Shown here: positions 18,501-25,349 of the stretch, piece after piece
Numbering within the stretch: position 1 is the first letter of the stretch
Layout of the letters: each line of letters starts with the position of its first letter
Origin: Streptomyces ardesiacus
GTDB lineage: Bacteria > Actinomycetota > Actinomycetes > Streptomycetales > Streptomycetaceae
Assembly (NCBI RefSeq): GCF_003112575.1
Contig: NZ_BEWC01000010.1
Coordinates: 372,001 to 436,000 of the forward strand
Reading direction: 5' to 3'
DNA: 64,000 nucleotides
The notes under the pieces: model-generated
What the model was told of the DNA's origin: nothing
Databases searched by the model: none
Seen by the model: only the letters and a program-made list of their open reading frames with translations
Position numbers and translations under genes: made by a program

Positions 18501-18691
18501 ACCTGCTTCTCGACCACGTCGGGCGAGGCACCCTGGTACGGGGCCAGGACCGACACCATGGGCAGTTCGATGGTGGGCAGCAGCTGCTGCTTGAGCTGGG
18601 GTATCGCGATCGCCCCGAAGACGAGCGCGACGATCGACATCAGCCCTATCAGGGCCCGTTGCGCGAGGCTGAATCTCGACAGCCAGGACAT
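15572..18691 (-). CDS. RND-family multidrug/solute exporter (HAE1/SwrC-like)
   Basis: A 1039-residue proton-driven RND permease. It begins MSWLSRFSLAQRAL and has a first membrane helix, a large periplasmic-type loop (about 35-330), helices including the acidic pair in IAIGRVVDDSIVVLENI (TM4 proton relay), a second loop, and a final helix block before a lysine-rich tail (KKRAAKKGGG). It resembles SwrC/YerP-type RND proteins of Gram-positive bacteria, which work without an outer-membrane channel. Substrate unknown. The two-component system upstream on the same strand, 179 bp away, may control it. Confidence 0.92.
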   Translation of the reverse strand: MSWLSRFSLAQRALIGLMSIVALVFGAIAIPQLKQQLLPTIELPMVSVLAPYQGASPDVVEKQVVEPIEDNLEAVDGISGVTSTASEGNAVIMASFDYGPNTQQLVADVQQAVNRARAQLPDGVDPQVISGSTDDIPTVVLAVTSDKDQQALADQLDKTVVSELKNIDGVAQVMVDGVRDVQVTVTPDPAKLAAAKVSPQALAQSLQAGGATVPAGSFDEAGANRTVQVGGGYTSVKQIQDLMVTGEGVDKPVRLGDVATVKEEEAKADSLTRTNGKPSLAVVVTMDHDGSAVSISNAVEDKLPGLREQLGSGATLTVVSDQGPAVSKAISGLTTEGGLGLLFAVLVILVFLASIRSTLVTAVSIPLSVVLALIVLWTRDLSLNMLTLGALTIAIGRVVDDSIVVLENIKRHLGYGEERKDAILGAVREVAGAVTSSTLTTVAVFLPIGLVGGMVGELFGSFSLTVTAALLASLLVSLTVVPVLSYWFLRPPKGTPEDAAEARRLAEEKEARSRLQRFYVPVLRFATRRRLVSVAIAVVVLVGTFGMAPLLKTNFFDQGEQKVLSIQQELKPGTSLASTDEQAKKVEKLLGDTKGVKDYQVTIGSSGFMAAFGGGTDTNQASYQVMLEDSASYTDVQDHIEDGLAELDGIGTTTVAGGDGFGSQDLSVVVKAADAQVLREASEQVRKAVAGLDDVTDVTSDLAQSVPRISVKANAKAAEAGFTDQTLGAAVAQAVRGTPAAKATLDDTERDVVIKSAQPATTMAELKALNLGAAKLGDIATVQMVDGPVSMTRIDGQRSATITAKPTGDNTGAVSADLQSKINGLDLPAGATAEIGGVTADQDEAFVNLGLAMLAAIAIVFMLLVGTFRSLAQPLILLVSIPFAATGAIGLLIATGTPMGVPAMIGMLMLIGIVVTNAIVLIDLINQYRKQGYGVVEAVVEGGRHRLRPILMTALATIFALLPMALGVTGEGGFIAQPLAVVVIGGLITSTLLTLLLVPTLYAMLELRKERRAKKRAAKKGGGAAPQAKASDEPEPAKV

Positions 18692-18870
18692 GGGTCAGGG
18701 TCTCTCTTCTGTGGCCGAGCAGGGACGGGGCACATGGCAGCGCCGGGCGCGGGCGGCACACGTGAGCGCCCACCCCACCACCCTGGGCCATGGCGGACCC
18801 CGCATCCCTAGGCCCCAGGTCCATTTCCTTATCCCGCGCCTACTCCCTCCGCAGTACACGCGGGCCGCGC

Positions 18871-19554
18871 TCACTCCACCCTTGGACGTACCAGCCCGGA
18901 TTCGTAGGCGGTGACGACCAGTTGGGCGCGGTCGCGGGCGCCCAGCTTGGCCATGGCCCGGTTGACGTGCGTCTTCACGGTGAGCGGGCTGACCTGGAGG
19001 CGCTCGGCGATCTCGTCGTTGGAATGCCCGCCGGCGACCTGGACCAGCACCTCGCGCTCCCGCACGGTCAGCGACTCCAGACGCTCGGCGCGCGCCGGGT
19101 CGCGGTCCTCGCCGGCGGTGTCCTGCTGGGCGAGGAAGCGGGCGATCAGCCCCTTGGTGGCGGCCGGCGACAGCAGCGCCTCGCCGCCGGCCGCGACGCG
19201 GATCGCGCTGAGCAGCTCGTCGGGCTCCGAGCCCTTGCCGAGGAAGCCGGAGGCCCCGGCCCGCAGCGACTGCACCACGTAGTCGTCGACCTCGAAGGTG
19301 GTCAGTATGACCACGCGGACGTGGGCGAGGGACGGGTCGGTGCTGATCATGCGGGTGGCGGCGAGCCCGTCCGTGCCGGGCATCCGGATGTCCATCAGCA
19401 CCACGTCGGGCCGGTGTTCGGCGGCCAGCCGGGCCGCCTCCGCGCCGTCGGACGCCTCCCCCACCACCTCCATGTCGGGCTCCGAGTCGACCAGCACCCT
19501 GAAGGCACTGCGCAGCAGCGCCTGGTCGTCGGCGAGCAGGACACGGATCGTCAT
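18871..19554 (-). CDS. NarL/LuxR-type response regulator
   Basis: A 227-residue response regulator. The receiver domain (1-120) has the acidic pair LLADDQ, phospho-acceptor in DVVLMDIRMPG at about residue 52, and the switch threonine in VVILTTFEV. The C-terminal LuxR helix-turn-helix (about 155-215) contains LTVREREVLVQVAGGHSNDEI and VSPLTVKTHVNRAMAKL. Its ATG overlaps the histidine kinase stop (ATGA), so the two are cotranscribed, kinase first. Candidate targets are the RND exporter downstream and the palindrome at 20807-20833. Confidence 0.95.
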   Translation of the reverse strand: MTIRVLLADDQALLRSAFRVLVDSEPDMEVVGEASDGAEAARLAAEHRPDVVLMDIRMPGTDGLAATRMISTDPSLAHVRVVILTTFEVDDYVVQSLRAGASGFLGKGSEPDELLSAIRVAAGGEALLSPAATKGLIARFLAQQDTAGEDRDPARAERLESLTVREREVLVQVAGGHSNDEIAERLQVSPLTVKTHVNRAMAKLGARDRAQLVVTAYESGLVRPRVE

Positions 19555-20780
19555 ACGGGCCCCTTGGTGGCGTCGGTGCGGTTCCTGACCGGAAGGATCG
19601 CATGCACGCGGAAACCGCCCCCGTAGCGGGGACCGGTGGTGAGAGTGCCGCGCACCGCGGTGACGCGTTCGCGCATGCCGAGCAGACCGTGCCCGCCGCC
19701 CCCGACGGCGGGGTCGGGGGCCTCGCCGTCGCCGGTGCCGTCGTCGAGCACGGTCACCTCGATGTTCGGCCCGACCCGTACGACGCTGACCTCGGCCTTC
19801 GCCTGCCGCCCCGCGTGCTTCTGCACATTGGTCAGCGCCTCCTGGATGATGCGGTACGCGGCCAGGTCGACGGCGGCGGGCAGCTCCGTGCCGTGGTCGG
19901 TGCGGGCGACCTCGACCCGCAGTCCGGCGTGGTGGAAGGTGCCGACGAGTTCGTCGAGGCGGGCGAGGCCCGGGGCGGGCTCGGTCGGTGCCTCGGGGTC
20001 GCCGGACTGGCGCAGCAGCCCGACGGTGGCCCGCAGCTCGTCCAGCGCGCTCCGGCTGGCCTCGCGTACGTGGGCGAGCGCCTCCTTGGCCTGGTCGGGC
20101 CGCCGGTCCATGACGTGCGAGGCGACCCCGGCCTGCACGTTGACCAGGGCGATGTGGTGGGCGACGACGTCGTGCAGGTCGCGGGCGATGCGCAGCCGCT
20201 CCTCGGCGACGCGGCGGCGCGCCTCCTCCTCGCGGGTGCGTTCGGCCTTCTCCGCCCGGTCCCGGATGGCCTGCACGAAGGCCCGGCGGCTGCGGACGGC
20301 GTCCCCGGCGGTGGCGCCGATGCCGGTCCAGGCGAAGACGGCGAGGTTCTCCTGCGCGTACCAGGGCAGCGGCCCGGCCAGCATGGCGGCGCCGGTGAGC
20401 ACGGTCATGGTGAGCAGGCCGACCCGCCAGGTGGTGGGGCGGTCGGTGGAGGCGGCGACGGTGTAGAGGGCGACGACGGCGGACATGACGACCGGGGCGC
20501 GCGGGTCGCCGGTGACGCTCTCGACGACGGAGACGCAGCCGGTGACGACGAGGACGGTCATCGGCTCCCGGCGGCGGAAGGCGAGCGCGGCGGCGCCGGC
20601 GGTCATGAGGGCGAGACTGAGCGCGTCGGGGGTGCGCAGGCCCCAGCTCACGCCCTCGGGGCCGTGCGGGTCCACGAAGGAGCCCGCGACCATGCAGATC
20701 AGGACGGCCGCGGCGAGGGCGGTGTCCAGGGCGGAGGGGTGGGCGCCGATGGTGCAGCGGGCTCTCGCGAGGGTGCTCAC
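19551..20780 (-). CDS. Sensor histidine kinase, HisKA_3 type
   Basis: A 409-residue membrane histidine kinase that partners the NarL-type regulator. The N-terminal half has about five hydrophobic segments (about 20-150) and no large extracellular loop, so it probably senses a membrane or intramembrane signal. The phospho-acceptor is in RIARDLHDVVAHHIALV. The HATPase part shows EALTNVQKHAG (N box) and GGGGHGLLGMRERV (G box). The GTG start at 20780 has no Shine-Dalgarno but lies 8 bases after TACCGT (20794-20789), consistent with a leaderless mRNA. Confidence 0.93.
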   Translation of the reverse strand: MSTLARARCTIGAHPSALDTALAAAVLICMVAGSFVDPHGPEGVSWGLRTPDALSLALMTAGAAALAFRRREPMTVLVVTGCVSVVESVTGDPRAPVVMSAVVALYTVAASTDRPTTWRVGLLTMTVLTGAAMLAGPLPWYAQENLAVFAWTGIGATAGDAVRSRRAFVQAIRDRAEKAERTREEEARRRVAEERLRIARDLHDVVAHHIALVNVQAGVASHVMDRRPDQAKEALAHVREASRSALDELRATVGLLRQSGDPEAPTEPAPGLARLDELVGTFHHAGLRVEVARTDHGTELPAAVDLAAYRIIQEALTNVQKHAGRQAKAEVSVVRVGPNIEVTVLDDGTGDGEAPDPAVGGGGHGLLGMRERVTAVRGTLTTGPRYGGGFRVHAILPVRNRTDATKGPV

Positions 20781-20806
20781 GGTTTTTTACGGTAGCCGGA
20801 GTGGGG

Positions 20807-20833
20807 TGCCGTACGAGGGCCCCTCGTACGGCA
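20807..20833. promoter_or_regulatory. Perfect 27-bp palindrome upstream of the histidine kinase
   Basis: Arms TGCCGTACGAGGG (20807-20819) and CCCTCGTACGGCA (20821-20833) surround one base. It is centred 40 bp upstream of the kinase GTG, overlapping the expected -35 of a leaderless promoter. It could be an autoregulatory site for the response regulator, or alternatively a terminator of the pspA-pspAA transcript that arrives from the right on the same strand. Confidence 0.5.
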
Positions 20834-20840
20834 AACGCCC

Positions 20841-20909
20841 TGCCCGGGGGCTGCGCCTCCGGCAGCCCCCACTGCGGCCCTCAACGGGCCTCGTCCTCAA
20901 GCGCCGGAG
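20841..20909 (-). repeat. Short dispersed intergenic repeat, family B, minus-orientation copy
   Basis: On the minus strand this reads CTCCGGCGCTTGAGGACGAG followed by GGCCCG and G-rich/C-rich arms. It is related to the plus-strand copy at 50539-50602 (core TCCGGCGYTTGRGGACGRGG). It fills the gap between the kinase promoter and pspAA. From memory, similar units are frequent in Streptomyces genomes. Confidence 0.7.
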
Positions 20910-20931
20910 GGGCCGGGTGGGCCGGCCCGGG

Positions 20932-21216
20932 TCACGCGCCGTCCGGGATCAGGCCGTCGTCGCTCAGCAGCTCCCGTACCTCCTCCAGGGTCGCGTCCGG
21001 GGACGGGAGGATGAGGTCCGAGGGCTCCAGGGAGTCTTCGGGGAGCGGCTCGCCCAGTTCGCGGACCTTGGCCAGGAGGGCCTGGAGGGTCGCGCGGAAG
21101 CCCGGGCCGTCGCCGTTCTCCATCTCGGCCAGGAGTTCGTCGTCCAGCTCGTTGAGCTGCGTGAGCCGGCCGTCGGCCAGTCTCAGCTGTCCCTCCCCCA
21201 TGATCCGTACGATCAT
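20932..21216 (-). CDS. pspAA: PspA-associated protein PspAA
   Basis: 94-residue PspAA-domain protein (MIVRIMGEGQLRLADGRLTQLNELDDELL), a small partner found next to PspA in actinobacteria and archaea. It starts with a compact beta-rich part and ends in an acidic tail. It lies 21 bp downstream of pspA on the same strand, so the two are cotranscribed. Its exact role is unclear; association with PspA in the envelope-stress response is inferred from family context. Confidence 0.88.
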   Translation of the reverse strand: MIVRIMGEGQLRLADGRLTQLNELDDELLAEMENGDGPGFRATLQALLAKVRELGEPLPEDSLEPSDLILPSPDATLEEVRELLSDDGLIPDGA

Positions 21217-21237
21217 GTCGGCCCTCCTAGGCGTGGG

Positions 21238-22047
21238 CTACTGCTTGTCGAAGCGCGGGGTGTCCTGCGGCTGCTGCTGGGACTGCGAGGAGGTCTGGCC
21301 CTGCCCCTGGCCGCCCTCGATGGCCTGGCGGTCGGAGCTGCTGCCCCCGGCCAGCTCGGCCTTCATGCGCTGCAGTTCCAGCTCTACATCCGTACCACCG
21401 GAGAGGCGGTCCAGCTCGGCCTGGATGTCGTCCTTGTGCATGCCGGACTGGTCGTCGAGGGCGCCGGAGGCGAGCAGTTCGTCGATGGCGCCGGCCCGGG
21501 CCTGGAGCTGGGCGGTCTTGTCCTCGGCCCGCTGGATGGCCAGGCCGACGTCGCCCATCTCCTCGGAGATGCCGGAGAACGCCTCGCCGATGCGGGTCTG
21601 CGCCTGGGCCGCCGTGTAGGTGGCCTTGATGGTCTCCTTCTTGGTGCGGAAGGCGTCCACCTTGGCCTGGAGGCGTTGGGCCGCGAGGGTGAGCTTCTCC
21701 TCCTCGCCCTGCAGCGTGGAGTGCTGGGTCTCCAGGTCGGTGACCTGCTGCTGGAGCGCGGCGCGCCGGGAGAGCGCCTCGCGGGCCAGGTCCTCGCGGC
21801 CCAGCGCGAGCGCCTTGCGGCCCTGGTCCTCCAGCTTGCCGGACTGGGACTGGAGCTGGTTGAGCTGGAGCTCCAGGCGCTTGCGGCTGGTGGCCACGTC
21901 GGCGACGCCGCGGCGCACCTTCTGGAGCAGCTCCAGCTGTTTCTGGTACGAGTAATCGAGGGTCTCGCGCGGGTCCTCGGCCCGGTCAAGGGCCTTGTTG
22001 GCCTTCGCGCGGAAGATCATCCCCATACGCTTCATGACACCGCTCAT
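21238..22047 (-). CDS. pspA: Phage-shock protein A / IM30 family membrane-stress protein
   Basis: PspA binds and stabilises stressed cytoplasmic membranes. The 269-residue protein has an N-terminal amphipathic helix (GMIFRAKANKALDRAEDPRE), a long charged coiled-coil through about residue 225, and a Gly/Gln-rich tail. ATG at 22047 (MSGVMKRMGM) is chosen because AGAAGGGGG lies 12 bases upstream; MKRMG at 22035 is the alternative. A 26-codon longer frame lacks support. It is followed by pspAA. The partner genes htpX and pspAB lie about 35 kb away in this window. Confidence 0.94.
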   Translation of the reverse strand: MSGVMKRMGMIFRAKANKALDRAEDPRETLDYSYQKQLELLQKVRRGVADVATSRKRLELQLNQLQSQSGKLEDQGRKALALGREDLAREALSRRAALQQQVTDLETQHSTLQGEEEKLTLAAQRLQAKVDAFRTKKETIKATYTAAQAQTRIGEAFSGISEEMGDVGLAIQRAEDKTAQLQARAGAIDELLASGALDDQSGMHKDDIQAELDRLSGGTDVELELQRMKAELAGGSSSDRQAIEGGQGQGQTSSQSQQQPQDTPRFDKQ

Positions 22048-22358
22048 GGGCTTCGCGCGCCCCCTTCTGACCGACTCCAGCTCCAGCGACTGCAACAGAA
22101 CCCACAGTACGGGCCCTACCTCCATTACCGCACTGTTCGGGGACGGATGCGCTCATCCCCAAGGACGACTGTGCGCGTTCCCCGTCCGGCGCAGGGAGTA
22201 GGTGCTTCCCGGGGTTGTCCGGAAATTACCGGTGTCCGGGCCCCTGCCCACCGACCGCTCCGTACTTCCGCTCTGTCCCCTTACAGACGTCCGGCGTTGC
22301 CGGATCGTTCCCCACCGGGCTGGGGTCCACACCCCGGTACCCCGTACCCTTGGGTTTT

Positions 22359-22958
22359 GTGTTCCGTAGCCGTGCCAAGGATGAGAAGGCCCAGAGCGCC
22401 GTCAGTGCGCAGGTGACCGACTCCAAGCAGCCCCGTGACCCGCAGGCCCCCAAGGGCAGGCCCACACCGAAGCGCAGTGTGGCCCAGTCCCAGCGCCGCA
22501 GCGTCGCCCATACGCCGATGACGCGCAAGGACGCCGCCAAGCGGCAGCGCGAGGAGCGGCGGATCGCGATGGCGCGGCAGCGCGAGGCGCTGGCGAAGGG
22601 CGACGAGCGGTACCTGCCGGCCCGCGACAAGGGCCCGGTCCGCAGGTTCGCGCGCGACTTCATCGACTCGCGGTTCAACATCGCGGAGTACTTCCTGCCG
22701 ATGGCCGTGGTCATCCTCGTGCTGAGCATGATCCGGGTGGCCTCGCTGCAGAACATCGCACTGCTGCTGTGGCTGGTCGTGATCGTGCTGATCGTGCTGG
22801 ACTCGATCGTCACCGGCTTCCGGCTCAGGAAGCGGCTCGCCGAGCGCTTCCCGGACGAGCGCAGGCGCGGCGCGGTCGCCTACGCGCTGATGCGTTCGCT
22901 GCAGATGCGCCGCCTCCGGCTGCCGAAGCCCCAGGTCAAGCGCGGGGAGCGGCCCTGA
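22359..22958 (+). CDS. DUF3043 membrane protein
   Basis: A 199-residue actinobacterial DUF3043 protein. The long basic cytosolic N-terminus (to about residue 105; TPMTRKDAAKRQREERRIA) precedes two close membrane helices (about 110-150) and a basic C-terminal tail. Function unknown. The GTG start at 22359 has no Shine-Dalgarno but follows TACCCT by 8 bases, so it may be translated from a leaderless mRNA. It is divergent from pspA, and its stop overlaps the start of the next gene. Confidence 0.85.
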   Translation: MFRSRAKDEKAQSAVSAQVTDSKQPRDPQAPKGRPTPKRSVAQSQRRSVAHTPMTRKDAAKRQREERRIAMARQREALAKGDERYLPARDKGPVRRFARDFIDSRFNIAEYFLPMAVVILVLSMIRVASLQNIALLLWLVVIVLIVLDSIVTGFRLRKRLAERFPDERRRGAVAYALMRSLQMRRLRLPKPQVKRGERP

Positions 22959-23743
22959 GCACGACGCCGTTCACCGGGGACGCGGCCGAGGCCCGGACGG
23001 CAGCACTGTCCGGGCTTCGCAACGTCGTACGGCAGGAGCTGGTGGCCCGGCAGTTGGACGAGCAGATAGCCGGGCGCTTCGCCGTGGGCAGGCGGCTGCG
23101 CGTGCTCGACGTCGGGATGGGCCAGGGCACCCAGGCGCTGCGGCTGGCCCGGGCCGGGCACCAGGTGACCGGCGTGGAGCGGGACCCCGCGGTGATCGCG
23201 GTCGCGCGTGAGGCGCTGGCCGGCCAGCCGGAGGGCATCCGGGAGCGGATGCGGATCGTGGAGGGCGACGGCCGGGACACCGGCGTGCACTTCCTGCCGG
23301 GCAGCTTCGACGTGGTGCTGTGCCACGGGGTGCTGATGTACGTCGAGGAGCCCGACCCGCTGCTCGCGGGGCTGGCGCGGATGCTGGCGCCCGGCGGCCT
23401 GCTGTCGCTGGTGGTGCGCAACGGCGACGCGCTCGCGCTGCGCCCCGCTCTGCACGGCGACTGGGCGGGCGCGCTGGCCGCCTTCGACACCACCGACTAC
23501 CGCAACCGCCTGGGCCTCGACGTCCGCGCGGACCGGCTGTCGACGCTGACGGCGAAGCTCGCGGGCATCGGCGCCCCGCTGCACACCTGGTACGGCGTGC
23601 GGGTCTTCACGGACACGGCCCCCGACGGCACCACGCCGCCCGACGACCTCGAGACCCTGCTGGCCGCCGAGGAACGGGCCGGCCGGACCGACCCGTACCG
23701 CTCGGTGGCGGCGCTGCTCCACCTGTGCGGGGTGCGCGGCTGA
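22955..23743 (+). CDS. Class I SAM-dependent methyltransferase, probable CTG start
   Basis: About 262 residues. An N-terminal helix (LSGLRNVVRQELVARQLDEQ) precedes the Rossmann SAM-binding motif VLDVGMGQGTQAL, the acidic residue in VTGVERDP, and post-motifs VEGDGRD and VVLCHGVLMYVEEPDPLL. The substrate is unknown. The best start is CTG at 22955, whose last two bases overlap the TGA of the DUF3043 gene, 5 bases after GGGAG. There is no ATG, GTG or TTG near it in frame. A shorter start at GTG near 23042 would remove a helix that belongs to the fold. Confidence 0.8.
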   Translation: MSTTPFTGDAAEARTAALSGLRNVVRQELVARQLDEQIAGRFAVGRRLRVLDVGMGQGTQALRLARAGHQVTGVERDPAVIAVAREALAGQPEGIRERMRIVEGDGRDTGVHFLPGSFDVVLCHGVLMYVEEPDPLLAGLARMLAPGGLLSLVVRNGDALALRPALHGDWAGALAAFDTTDYRNRLGLDVRADRLSTLTAKLAGIGAPLHTWYGVRVFTDTAPDGTTPPDDLETLLAAEERAGRTDPYRSVAALLHLCGVRG

Positions 23744-23818
23744 CGGGCGCCGTGCGGGCCTCGCCCGTCCGGGTGTTCACGAGGGGCCGGTTGCCCGGGG
23801 CGCGGTGAGACTCGGGGC

Positions 23819-24907
23819 ATGGACACTTCCCGCGCCCGTCTGCCCCGGCTGCTCGCTCCGCTCGCCGTCCTGACCTGCTCCCTGCTGCTGCTCGGCGGCT
23901 GTTCCGACGCCGGTTCGGGGACCGGCCGGGCCTCGGGGAGCGCGCGGGAGGGCGACACCGCGCAGGCCGCGGCGCCGCGCGCGGCCGGCGATCTGCAGGC
24001 CGACTACGAACGGGTGATCAAGGACGTCCTGCCGTCGGTGGTCCAGATCCAGGCGGGCGACTCGCTGGGGTCGGGGGTCGTGTACGACGACCAGGGCCAT
24101 GTCGTGACCAACGCGCACGTCGTCGGGAAGAGCAAGTCCTTCCGCGTGACGACGGCCCGCAACGAGGGCGTCCTGGGTGCGAAGCTCGTCTCCTCCTACC
24201 CGGAGCAGGACCTGGCCGTGATCAAGCTGGACCGGGTGCCCGACGGGACGAAGGCGGCCCGCTTCGGGGATTCCGCGAAGGTCGAGGTCGGCCAGATCGT
24301 GCTGGCGATGGGGTCGCCGCTCGGCCTGTCCTCCAGCGTGACGCAGGGCATCGTGTCGGCGACGGGGCGGACCGTCACGGAGGGCAGCAGCGGGGGCGGC
24401 ACGGGCGCGACCATCGCCAACATGGTGCAGACGTCGGCGGCCATCAACCCCGGCAACAGCGGGGGCGCCCTGGTGAACCTGGACGGGCAGGTGATCGGCA
24501 TCCCGACGCTGGCGGCGACCGACCCGGGCCTCGGCGACAGCGCGGCGCCCGGCATCGGGTTCGCGATCCCGGCGTCGATGGTGACGACGGTGGCCGGTCA
24601 GATCGTCAGGGACGGCAAGGTCACCGACTCGGGCCGGGCCGCGCTGGGCATCACCGCCCGGACGGTCGTCGACGAGACGTACCGGCCGGCCGGTGTGGCC
24701 GTCGTCGAGGTGCGCAAGGGCGGGCCCGCCGCCGACGCGGGACTGCGCGCCGGGGACATCGTGGTGAGGCTCGGGGACACCGACATCACCACCGTCACCT
24801 CACTGTCCGAGGCCCTGGCGTCGATGCGGCCGGGCGACCGGACGAAGGTGACCTACACCCGCAACGGCGCCGAGCACACCGCCGAGGTGACGCTGGGCGA
24901 GCAGTGA
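23819..24907 (+). CDS. HtrA/DegP-like serine protease lipoprotein with PDZ domain
   Basis: A 362-residue secreted quality-control protease. The lipoprotein signal ends in LLLLGGC (C28), so it is anchored to the outer face of the membrane. The trypsin-like domain carries His in VVTNAHVVG, Asp in QDLAVIKLD and Ser in NPGNSGGAL. A PDZ domain follows at about residues 265-355 (GPAADAGLRAGDIVVRLG). Cytosolic-side sensor segments seen in some HtrA proteins are absent. Plausible roles are degradation of misfolded exported proteins and envelope stress. Confidence 0.93.
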   Translation: MDTSRARLPRLLAPLAVLTCSLLLLGGCSDAGSGTGRASGSAREGDTAQAAAPRAAGDLQADYERVIKDVLPSVVQIQAGDSLGSGVVYDDQGHVVTNAHVVGKSKSFRVTTARNEGVLGAKLVSSYPEQDLAVIKLDRVPDGTKAARFGDSAKVEVGQIVLAMGSPLGLSSSVTQGIVSATGRTVTEGSSGGGTGATIANMVQTSAAINPGNSGGALVNLDGQVIGIPTLAATDPGLGDSAAPGIGFAIPASMVTTVAGQIVRDGKVTDSGRAALGITARTVVDETYRPAGVAVVEVRKGGPAADAGLRAGDIVVRLGDTDITTVTSLSEALASMRPGDRTKVTYTRNGAEHTAEVTLGEQ

Positions 24908-24944
24908 CGGGGAACCGACCGCCCCCGCCCGCCCGGCCCCCGCG

Positions 24945-25175
24945 TCAGGCCTCGGCCTCGGCCTCCGCCTCCTCGGCGTGCAGGCTCATCGGGCCGTAGA
25001 TCTCCGTGGTGTCCTCGAAGAGCCGCACCTGGTCGGCGCCGCCCGCCCGGAGGTCCTTCCAGTGCTCCCCGATCCAGGACTCGGCGTCCCCCTGCGTGGT
25101 GAACTCCTCGGGCTGCACCGCGGGCTGGACCTCCGTCCCGCCGGCCGTCTCGAACCGCCACGTCCATGCCGCCAT
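24945..25175 (-). CDS. Small acidic hypothetical protein
   Basis: 76-residue protein starting MAAWTWRFETAGG. It has a globular aromatic N-terminal half (SWIGEHWKDLRAGG, VRLFEDTTEIYGPM) and an acidic Ala/Glu tail. GGGAGG seven bases upstream of ATG 25175 supports the start. No domain is assigned. Genes of this size and style are common in Streptomyces. It is convergent with the protease gene and divergent from the MBL-CobU fusion gene. Confidence 0.75.
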   Translation of the reverse strand: MAAWTWRFETAGGTEVQPAVQPEEFTTQGDAESWIGEHWKDLRAGGADQVRLFEDTTEIYGPMSLHAEEAEAEAEA

Positions 25176-25349
25176 GTACGCCTCCCAGATGTGAGCACAT
25201 GCAGAGCGGAAGCCGGATTCCTGGTCCGGCCCCCGCCCGCAGCCTATGCGCTGAAGCGGGCCCGCCGTAGAAGGTCCCCGGACGCGCGGGGTGCGCTCGT
25301 GTGGGGGCTCGGGCGCGCACGTCGCCGGGCGACCGGTGAAAATCGGTGC

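Noticed and set aside
14387-18811. A 1474-codon plus-strand open frame
   Set aside because: Antisense to the RND exporter and out of frame with nadA; high GC leaves few stops in this phase.
25176-25349. Possible cobalamin riboswitch before cobU
   Set aside because: I found no B12-box-like sequence or expected length here or upstream of cobT and cobS; a covariance-model search would settle it.
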